Part shown: positions 52,076-60,600 of the stretch, in pieces
Position numbering within the stretch: position 1 is the first letter of the stretch
Layout of the letters: each line of letters starts with the position of its first letter
NCBI RefSeq assembly: GCF_009650605.1
Contig: NZ_WAJT01000001.1
Location: forward strand, 1,922,001 to 1,986,000
Reading direction: 5' to 3'
DNA length: 64,000 nt
Origin: Labrenzia sp. CE80
Lineage (GTDB): Bacteria; Pseudomonadota; Alphaproteobacteria; Rhizobiales; Stappiaceae
Translations under genes and position numbers: made by a program
Notes under the pieces: generated by a model
Seen by the model: only the letters and a program-made list of their open reading frames with translations
Told to the model about the DNA's origin: nothing
The model's database searches: none

Positions 52076-53206
52076 TTAGAACGTGCGCTGTACGCGGAAA
52101 CCAGCAGAGATGCTGTCCTGGTCGCCAGCACCGTCAACGTCGGTGTTGGAGTAGCCCATGTCAACGCCGAGAGCGAGACCGGAAACCGGTGCCCAGCTAA
52201 CAGAACCGTCGAGTGCCCAACGGGTCACGTCAACGTTGGAGTTGCCGAGGTCAACGTTCAGGTAAGAACCGTCAAGAGCAAGACCAACGGTCGAAGTTGC
52301 CTGGTGGTAAACACCACCGGACAGCGCGTAACCAGTGGAGGTGTCGCCGTTAGCAGCTGCGTCATAGAGAGACACGCCGTTGTAGGAGCTACCAGCACCG
52401 ATGTAAGCCAGAGCGCCATCAGCATACTGAGCCTGGAAGGCAACGTTGGAACCGGAAGCAAGCATCGGCAGGTCGATGATTACGCCACCACCGATGGCCC
52501 AACCGAGAGCACCTTCGTCAGATGCGCTTGCAGGACGAACGTTGTGGAGAGCACCCATGACCTGTGCAGAACCCCAACCCTGGTCAACGCGCAGGTTTGC
52601 GACGAGATCAGGGAACTTGTGGCCAGCGTAGGAACCAACTTCGCGCAGCGAACCATCTTCAAGAGAAACGGTTGCGGAGAAGCCGTTGCCGAAAGCAGCG
52701 GTGTAAGCAAGAACGTTGGACGTGGTGTCCGACCAGTTACGACCTTCGACGCCGATGAAAGCCTGACCGGTGAAGTAATCGAAGAACGAAGTAACGTGAC
52801 CGAAGGTCAGGCCGCCCCACTGGATGTAAGCAGAACCGAGGGAGAAGCTTTCGCCGCCGTTCGTGTTCGTGCCGTAGATTTCAGTGAAGGTGCGCAGCAG
52901 ACCGAATTCGGTGTTGGTGCGGCTGTCGAGGTACAGGTAACCACGAGCGAAGAAGGAAGTGTCGTTCGCAGAACGATCGTCCCAGTCGCCGTTGTCGCCG
53001 AAGTTGTTGGCTGTGTACTGAACACGAACACGGCCGCCAACGCGCAGGCAAGTTTCGGTGCCCGGGATGTAGTAGAAGCGAGCGCCGTAAGCGTCACAGA
53101 CGCGAACGTAGTCAACTGGCTCCGGAGCAACCGGAAGATCGGCAGCCTGGGCGCCGGTGGCAGCAGCTGCAGCAGCAGCGCCGAGCATAAGGCTCTTAAA
53201 GTTCAT
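52076..53206 (-). CDS. Porin (Porin_2 family), first of tandem pair
   Basis: 376 residues. The signal peptide MNFKSLMLGAAAAAAATGAQA is followed by ADLPVAPEPVDYVRVCDAYG and FYYIPGTETCLRVGGRVRVQ, the family opening with two cysteines. The rest is a beta-barrel of alternating residues ending ISAGFRVQRTF, with a terminal Phe for outer-membrane insertion. A general porin for small solutes. It is about three-quarters identical to the next porin, and both have a near-identical start region. GGAGGTC-like sequence precedes the ATG. Confidence 0.94.
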   Translation of the reverse strand: MNFKSLMLGAAAAAAATGAQAADLPVAPEPVDYVRVCDAYGARFYYIPGTETCLRVGGRVRVQYTANNFGDNGDWDDRSANDTSFFARGYLYLDSRTNTEFGLLRTFTEIYGTNTNGGESFSLGSAYIQWGGLTFGHVTSFFDYFTGQAFIGVEGRNWSDTTSNVLAYTAAFGNGFSATVSLEDGSLREVGSYAGHKFPDLVANLRVDQGWGSAQVMGALHNVRPASASDEGALGWAIGGGVIIDLPMLASGSNVAFQAQYADGALAYIGAGSSYNGVSLYDAAANGDTSTGYALSGGVYHQATSTVGLALDGSYLNVDLGNSNVDVTRWALDGSVSWAPVSGLALGVDMGYSNTDVDGAGDQDSISAGFRVQRTF

Positions 53207-53607
53207 TTCTGACCTCCAAATCAGTCATGTTAATGACGACTTGCCTCATCGAGGCTGGGCATCTGCCGCTAGTCATCTAATCCCCGCGAAAATCTCTGGA
53301 GATGCTCTGACCCGAATGTTGGATATCCGGAAGTGCAAACCAGTGCGGCCCGAAAGCCGCTCGCAAAATGACCATACGCATCGGGATTGGAGTCGCAACA
53401 ACGAAAAGCCGAACAGACCCGTCACGGCTTTGTTTCAAATTCCGGTGTTGCGTGAATGACACAGATTTGGCGGCTGCGGTAAGGTTTCGTTAGGAAACAA
53501 CGCTCACCTAAGGCGAAAATCTCTACATTTTCAGGTGTCAACGCGCCCGCAACAGTTACGGAAGCCTGCTCACGGCGCGATCTGATTCCCCCTTTTAAAA
53601 AGGGGAC
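53207..53607. other. Promoter region of the first porin
   Basis: No gene is seen in these 400 bases. The porin promoter on the minus strand must lie here; no hexamer pair is convincing. A CCCCCTTTT/AAAAAGGGG inverted repeat (about 53588-53605) belongs to the terminator of the second porin. Confidence 0.4.
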
Positions 53608-53635
53608 AGCCCGGCAGGGTGGAATCTGCCGGGCT
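53588..53635 (-). terminator. Terminator of the second porin
   Basis: AGCCCGGCAG (53608-53617) and CTGCCGGGCT (53626-53635) form a 10-base stem. On the minus strand the T run CCCCTTTTT follows within a second hairpin. It is about 57 bases downstream of the second porin stop. Confidence 0.75.
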
Positions 53636-53691
53636 GCATGACTGACCGGAGATCAGAAGATCAACTGGCCAGGATTTTTATGATCCTGAGA

Positions 53692-54804
53692 TCAGAACGT
53701 GCGCTGAACGCGGAAGCCAGCAAGGATCTCGTCCTGATCGGAATTGTCGACTTCGGTGTTCGCGTAGCCAACATCAACACCAAGTGCGAGACCGGAAACA
53801 GGCTCCCACTGAACAGAGCCGTCGATGGCGTAGCGCGTCACGTCGGTCTCATCACCGAGCTCGAGATCCATGTAGGAGCCGTCGAGTGCAAGACCAACGG
53901 TCGATGTTGCCTGGTGATAGACACCACCACCAATGGAGAAGCCGGTGGACGTGTCACCATCAGCTGCATAGTCGGAATAATCCGAATCCGCCCCGATGTA
54001 GGCCAGCGCGCCATCAACATAGACCGCCTGGAACGCGACGTTGGAGCCGGAGGACAGCATTGGCAGGTCGATGGTCACACCACCACCGATTGCCCAGCCC
54101 AGAGAACCATCGATCGACGCGTCAAGAGGACGAACGTTGTGGAGAGCACCCATAAGCTGAGCTGAACCCCAACCCTGATCAACGCGCAGGTTGGCGACCA
54201 AGTCAGGTACCTTTTGGCCAGCGTAGTCGCCGTTTTCACGGAAATTGCTGTCCTCGAGAGACACTGTCGCGGAGAAGCCGTTGCCGAATGCGGCGGTGTA
54301 GGCGGCAAGATTCACCGTGGTGTCAGACCAGTTACGACCAACGACGCCGATGAAAGCCTGACCGGTAAAGTAGTCAAAGAAGGAGGTCGCGTGACCGAAA
54401 GTGAGACCACCCCACTGAACGTAGGCTTTTCCGAGAGAGAACGTTTCGCCGCCATCGGAATTGGTGCCGTAGATCTCGGTGAAGGTGCGCAGCAGACCGA
54501 ACTCGGTGTTGGTGCGGCTGTCGAGGTACAGATAGCCACGAGCAAAGAACGTGGAATCGTCGGAGGTACGATCCCCCCAGGCGCCGTCGTCAGCGAAGTT
54601 GTTGGCAACATACTGAACACGAACACGGCCGCCTACGCGCAGGCAGGTTTCGGTGCCAGGGATGTAATAGAAGCGCGAACCGTAAGCGTCACAGACGCGG
54701 ACGTAGTCGACGGGCTCCGGAGCGACCGGAAGGTCGGCAGCCTGGGCGCCGGTGGTGGCAGCAGCTGCGGCGGCAGCGCCGAGCATAAGGCTCTTAAAGT
54801 TCAT
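53692..54804 (-). CDS. Porin (Porin_2 family), second of tandem pair
   Basis: 370 residues from the ATG at 54804; the frame continues to 54852. The signal peptide and first 60 mature residues are almost the same as those of the porin at 52076. Differences gather in surface loops, for example around ADDGAWGDRTSDDS and DYSDYAADGD. The C-terminus LAGFRVQRTF is the same type. Separate terminators mean the two porins can be expressed independently, perhaps under different osmotic or nutrient conditions; this is inference. Confidence 0.94.
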   Translation of the reverse strand: MNFKSLMLGAAAAAAATTGAQAADLPVAPEPVDYVRVCDAYGSRFYYIPGTETCLRVGGRVRVQYVANNFADDGAWGDRTSDDSTFFARGYLYLDSRTNTEFGLLRTFTEIYGTNSDGGETFSLGKAYVQWGGLTFGHATSFFDYFTGQAFIGVVGRNWSDTTVNLAAYTAAFGNGFSATVSLEDSNFRENGDYAGQKVPDLVANLRVDQGWGSAQLMGALHNVRPLDASIDGSLGWAIGGGVTIDLPMLSSGSNVAFQAVYVDGALAYIGADSDYSDYAADGDTSTGFSIGGGVYHQATSTVGLALDGSYMDLELGDETDVTRYAIDGSVQWEPVSGLALGVDVGYANTEVDNSDQDEILAGFRVQRTF

Positions 54805-55524
54805 TTCTGACCTCATAGATCTCTTCTGGTCCAGCAAGCCGCTTATCGGCAAGCTTCGCCAATTCGTAATTCACGCGGCCCATACATTACTTTTTGTAAT
54901 GCCCAAATTTACAGGGCCTGCCGTTCACGAATTGAAAAAACCACAGCGGGTCTCGATCACGCAAGGCAGATTATAATTACACTGCTCTGTTTAGTTTTTG
55001 TGTGATATTTTTACAATACATTGTTTTTCCATCTTATTTCATGTCCATCAAGAATTTTATCGAGCGTCACTGGAACAAACTGGACGAGGTCACCATCCAT
55101 TTCACTTTCGTAATCAGAAAACCTTTGAACTCCAGAGAGTATCTCCCTTTAGAGAAGTTAGATATTTTTGTTATTTAAAATTACACTATACCGTTTACTC
55201 ATCACATTTTTCGTGAGCAAATTACACTCATCAGTATAGTCTGGATTTAAGGTGTTTATCTTCACTTTCAAGAGATGAAATAGGTCTCTTGAAAACTCCG
55301 AATTCGAGCCTGAAAAGACAAGGCCAACAGCTTCAAAACGGAAGTTCCGAACAACAATTGAAGAAGTGTCGAATCGACCAACGCAGCGAAGGGAGAGCTT
55401 TTCCCGCCCTTGAGCCCTATAGGTCCATCATTTGGGCGTATCGTTGCGGATGAAGCGGCGCACAAGACATGCCGAAAGCAGGCGGGAATAGAGGGGCCCT
55501 CTCTGCAACGCCAGGGAGCTCGCT
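54805..55524. other. Long AT-rich gene-free region upstream of the second porin
   Basis: 720 bases without a credible gene. The first 450 are strongly AT-rich. Features are a palindrome CATTAC-TTTTT-GTAATG (54885-54901) and three direct ATTACACT repeats (54976-54983, 55180-55187 and 55221-55228). The porin promoter and its regulator sites probably lie here. A small non-coding RNA is possible but not shown. The last 250 bases approach pbpC and have ordinary composition. Confidence 0.5.
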
Positions 55525-57621
55525 CTAGCGGATGAACAGATCGACAGAGTCGCTGAGACCCGCTGAATCGACGACGGTTATGCTCGTCGCACCCGGGCCT
55601 TCGGGCTCAAACGACAATTGGGAGGCAAAGCTTCTTGCCGACATCGGCCGGCCGTCGACGAACCAGCTAAAGGGCCGCGTCCCCCCCTGAAGCTTGACGA
55701 CAAGTGGCAGCCCCTGCCGCCCTTCCCCCAGTCCGAGATCGATCGTGCCAGACTGCGGCGGGTAGCTGATTTCCAACGAGTGGACCGCGCCGGCGGTCGG
55801 TTTGTGCACTCTCGCAGCGCGCAATGGCAAAGGCAGATCGGCGGCCGCCATCTTCAGGGTCCCGCTTGGTGCATCCGGAAGTGGATCAGAGGCCTTCTTC
55901 AGCCTTTGAAAGGCTTCGAACAACAGAGGAACGGCAGATCCGGCGCCGGTCATTCCCGGCATTGGCGTTCCGTCAGCACGTCCAACCCAGATGCCAACAA
56001 CATGACGGCCATCGTAGCCAATCGCCCAGGCATCCCGATAGCCATAAGCGGTGCCGGTCTTGTAGGCGATCTGGCTCGCGCCGGCGGCGCGGGGCTGCGG
56101 CAACCCGGTAAGCACATCGCCAACATGCCATGTAGCGACGTCGTCCAATATCCGCCGTGACCTTGGCTGGTCGCCTCTAGATGCCTCCAGGTGCAGTGAA
56201 ATCGAATGGCCACCATTTCCAAGCGCACCAAAAAGCTGGGTCAGGTCCCACAGACTCATTCCAAGACCACCAAGGCCGATAGCAAGTCCGGGAGAATCCG
56301 CGCCTCCAATGACGACCCCCGCCCCGCTTCTCTTGATTCTTGCCACCAGCTTTGCTGGGCCCACGGCTTCGAGCAGCTGGATCGCAGGGGTATTCAAGGA
56401 GAGCTGCAAGGCCTCTCGGACACTGACCCGTCCCTGATAGGCCAAATCAAAGTTGGTGGGCTTGTAACCACCAATATCGATGGGACGGTCGTCAATTGTA
56501 CTTTCGGGATGCGCAATGCCGTCTTCGAACGCCAGTCCATAGATGAATGGCTTGAGCGTTGATCCCGGCGAGCGGATGGCACGGGTCATGTCAATGTGCC
56601 CCAGTCGCTCTTCATCGATCAGATTCGGAGACCCGACGCTCGCCAATACCTCGCCGCTCCGATGATCCGCGACAAGGAGCGCTGCAGAGGCCTTGGGGCC
56701 CATAGCATCTATGCGTTGATCAATCAGAGTTTCCAGTGCCTGTTGAAGAGACGCATCCAGGGTCAGGCGATGGCTAGTTTCGGCTTCTTTCGAGGCGACA
56801 ACTGCCCTGGCGGCATGTGCTGCGAGGAAAGGCATAGAGCGCCGTTTGACCTGCACATTCTCAACGCGTGCTGCTTCAGCATCATCCTGTGACAGCACTC
56901 CGGCAATGACGGCACGGTCCAGAACACGATCGCGCGCGGCCTGCGCTGCCGATTCAAACCTGTCCGGTCGCCGTGCTTCCGGTGATTGCGGCAAAGCAAC
57001 GAGCAGTGCCGCCTCCGCAGGTGTCAGACGTCGCGGTTCCTTGCCGAACCATGTCAGCGCCGCAGCCCGTATGCCCTCCAGATTTCCACCAAAGGGCGCG
57101 CGAAGCGCATAAAGCTCGAGGATGTCCTCCTTGGAAAGATCTGATTCCAGCCTTAGTGCGGCGAGGATCTGATGGTATTTGGCCGAGAGGCTACGCGTCG
57201 GTCGTTCTCGCAACAGGCGCGCAGTCTGCATTGTGAGGGTCGACGCGCCCGAGACGACATGGCCGGAGGACAGCAGCTGATAAGCTGCACGAACCATGGC
57301 CCTGACATCGATCCCGCGATGCTGATCAAATCGACGATCCTCATAGGCTTTGAGCATCTTCCAATAGAGAGGATCGACGTCATGAACGGTGACGGGTAAG
57401 CGCCATTTCTCGTCCGGTGTGGTGAAGGCGCGCAAAAGCTGCCCATTGCGATCAAGAACGGTCTTTGAGATCGTCAGGTCGGCTGGGCTCAAGCTCGAAG
57501 GCAGGGCGCGGTAGTCCAGATAGACCTTGCCCGCACCGGCCAAGACAGCAGCGCTGAAGACAGCCAGACCGATGGCAGAAAACCGCCACCGCTTTTTGGT
57601 TTCTTTGCGCAATTCCTTCAC
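55525..57621 (-). CDS. pbpC: Penicillin-binding protein 1C
   Basis: 698 residues. An N-terminal anchor (about 13-33) leads to a GT51 transglycosylase domain (about 60-230; YEDRRFDQHRGIDV and GASTLTMQTARLL, with the catalytic Glu kept). The transpeptidase domain (about 300-550) has SPGSTLKPFIYG (SxxK), SLNTP and KTGTAYGYRDAW. A C-terminal BiPBP_C domain (about 605-698) follows. It ends with an outer face in the periplasm. It lies six bases after the macroglobulin gene, and this pair is conserved in proteobacteria, where the protease trap is thought to protect the envelope. Confidence 0.95.
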   Translation of the reverse strand: MKELRKETKKRWRFSAIGLAVFSAAVLAGAGKVYLDYRALPSSLSPADLTISKTVLDRNGQLLRAFTTPDEKWRLPVTVHDVDPLYWKMLKAYEDRRFDQHRGIDVRAMVRAAYQLLSSGHVVSGASTLTMQTARLLRERPTRSLSAKYHQILAALRLESDLSKEDILELYALRAPFGGNLEGIRAAALTWFGKEPRRLTPAEAALLVALPQSPEARRPDRFESAAQAARDRVLDRAVIAGVLSQDDAEAARVENVQVKRRSMPFLAAHAARAVVASKEAETSHRLTLDASLQQALETLIDQRIDAMGPKASAALLVADHRSGEVLASVGSPNLIDEERLGHIDMTRAIRSPGSTLKPFIYGLAFEDGIAHPESTIDDRPIDIGGYKPTNFDLAYQGRVSVREALQLSLNTPAIQLLEAVGPAKLVARIKRSGAGVVIGGADSPGLAIGLGGLGMSLWDLTQLFGALGNGGHSISLHLEASRGDQPRSRRILDDVATWHVGDVLTGLPQPRAAGASQIAYKTGTAYGYRDAWAIGYDGRHVVGIWVGRADGTPMPGMTGAGSAVPLLFEAFQRLKKASDPLPDAPSGTLKMAAADLPLPLRAARVHKPTAGAVHSLEISYPPQSGTIDLGLGEGRQGLPLVVKLQGGTRPFSWFVDGRPMSARSFASQLSFEPEGPGATSITVVDSAGLSDSVDLFIR

Positions 57622-57627
57622 GTCTGC

Positions 57628-60600
57628 TTACCGAACCGGTCCAAGCACCGCCAGGCGCTCTGTGCTGGTGATTGCGCGGCGCTCCGGCCGATACATGTCC
57701 TCGACGGACGCCGGCGGATGCGCATAATTGCCCGGTGTCACGGCCCGGGCGAGATACGCAAAATTCAATTCCGACCCGCCAGTGCGCGTCTGATCGACGG
57801 AAACCTCGAACCTGTCACCGTGGAACTGGGCGTGCTCGGGCTGATCGACGGTCTTCAGCCATTGAAGAGCGCCGATATCGCCGGAACGGACCAAACGTGG
57901 ATTATCAATGGCAAGGCCCGCTGGAATACGGTCAACCACCATCAGGCGTCCCGGCGTGTCGGTCAGGGCGCGAACAGTGAGGACCACGGCGAGGCGCGTG
58001 CCGACCGGAACCGCCCCGGGATCAACCAGGTTGCCATCCAGATCAAACATCTGACGTTCAATGACATAGTCCGTACCACCGGCGGGTTCCGGCAACAGAG
58101 GTTGGCCGGACACCGAAACCAGCAGTTCGTTGCCCTCGCGACCCCGGTTTTCAATGCGGGTTATTTCGCGTTCAAGCGTCTGGCCGGAGAATGACCAGAC
58201 AAGCCGTCCGGGTGTCTCCTCGCCATTGATCGCAATTTTGGTGGCCGTCGCTTGCTCATTGAGCTCGCGTGCGGCCATCAGGAGCCAGGCCATGTCCTGC
58301 GTCGAATAATAGGACCGGCCCTCCTGGGCAGCCTTCACGAAATCACTGGCACGAGACTGGTCCGGGCTGTCAGCGTCTGATGCCGACACGTAGGTCAGAA
58401 CACCGGCACCGTCGCGCAGTGCAGATCCATAGTCGGCCCGGTAACCGCTCCTTGAACGTTCGCCCAGCGCCAGGGTTGCTGCTCTGAAACCTTCCTCGGC
58501 ACGTTTGGTCTCTCCGTAGAGAGCCAGACTTGCGGCAAGTTGAGCCTTGGCAAGCGGCGTTGAGAAGGAGCCAAGCTTGGCGTCCAGATAATACCTGAGA
58601 TCCCCCATGGATGCCCGGCTGTTGCGGGCCAAAACGTAGAGGCCATAGGCGATTTCCTCGCCGCCTTCGGTGAAATCGGAGGCATAGGCCAAGCGGTTTT
58701 CAAGGTTGTCCAGGGCGGTTTCGAAGGCCAGTTCAGGCACATGATAGCCTTCCTCACGCGCCCGGGTGAGGAAGTCGACCACATAGGCGTCGAGCCAGGG
58801 ATCATAGCTGCTGTAGCTGTTCCAGAGCCCGAAGGATCCGTCAGATGACTGGTTTGCCAGAACCCGCTGGATCGCCTTGACGACCCGTTCCCGGATCTCG
58901 GGATCATCCCCAAGGCCAGCGGCAGTTGCCACCTGGTTCAGATAAAGCAGAGGCAAGGCCCGGCTGGTTGTTTGTTCCGTGCAGCCATATGGATAGCGGT
59001 CGAGGGCATCCAGAAGACCGGCCACATCGATACGAGCTGCGCCTCCCGCCGTCACCTTGACCGACACGGTTTCGGGCCGCAACCCTTCAAAGCTTCCCGC
59101 ATCGAGAGAGAGACCCGCGCCCCCGGCAAGAGTGAAACTGGACCTGCGAACCACATCTGGTTGGGTATCGCGCACATCCAATCGCATCCGTTTGACCACC
59201 TCCGTGCCGTCGGGGGCCGCCAAAGCTGCGATGATCGTCGCGCTGCCTTGCTCGTCAAACGCGGAGACCGGCACCCGAACAAGAGTTTTCTCGCCTTCAC
59301 CAAGCTCCAGCTGACGCACCTGAGGGCCCTCGCGGTCCAGACCGACCGGTCCTTCTGCAGACAGGGTAAGGTCGTAGACGCCTGCAGGACCTTCGACGTT
59401 GTCGATCTCAAGCTGCAGCCGTGAAACATCGCCGGGTGCCAAGAAGCCAGGCAGACTCGCGGTCAACACCATCGGCGCGCGGATCTCGACGTCCTGAGAT
59501 GCGTGACCAACGCCCTCCTTCGTCCAGGCGACTGCCATCAACCGCAGTGTGCCATTAAATTGAGGTATCTCGAACCGCACGACAGCCTTGCCATCATCAT
59601 TCAGCGCGACAAGACCGGAAAACAGCGCCAGCGGCTCTTCATCCGGGGGGGGCGCTTCGAGGCGCATGGCCATGGCATCACCCCCGGAGCGAACCTTGCC
59701 GCGAACACCAAGTGTGCGATCGATGAGCTGGCCGTAGAGATCACGCATCTCCGCACCCAACCGCCGCTGGCCGAAATACCAGTCCTCTGGTGCTGGTGGC
59801 TCAAACCCGGTCAGGTTGAGGATGCCAAGATCGACGCCGGCGAGCGTTACATATGCCTGGGTGCCGGCAGCAAGCCCCGCCACCTCGATGGGCACTTCCA
59901 GGGTCGTGGACGGCCGCAGGGTCGAAGTCGCAGACAGGCTGATATCAAGATCACGCTCCCCCGGCTCGACCTTGAGCCAGGAAAGCCCGACCGACCGAGA
60001 CGGCATCCGGTTGTTTTCAAGGTCCATGGGACGATAGAGGCTCGCGGTCACATAGGCCCCTGCCCCCCATTCTTCCGTCACCGGCAGGCCAACTTCTGCC
60101 TCACCACCTTCTACTTCGATCGTCCGCGAGTTCAGCAAACCACCTGAGACGACGTTCACCACGGCGATTCCATCCAGTTGGGACGTCAGACGCAGGGTTG
60201 CCGTTTCGCCGGGACGATAACTTTTCTTGTCGAGGCCGACATCGAGGTGGTCAGGCGTCTCGGATGTGGCATCGGCAGTGTACCAACCCGCAGAAAATTC
60301 AACGCTGGTTGCCGTCGCCTGAGGTCCGCCGGACTGAACTTCAAGCCGGTATCGGCCCCACTCCACGGGCAAAGACAGACTTCCTGCCTGTCCGGCTTGG
60401 ATCGACAAATCTCCGTTTGCCACGCGCTTGGTCGTGGTGATCGGCTCATAGTTCCACGAGCCATCGGTCCGGTACCATTGATAGCGCCGTTCGATGCGCG
60501 AGAGCGTCCAGGAAAGGCCTTCGGCGGCGCGCGGCGCACCGTCCTCACCGAGCAGGATCACGTTGAAAGAGGCCGGACCGCCTTCGTCGACGCCGCCATC

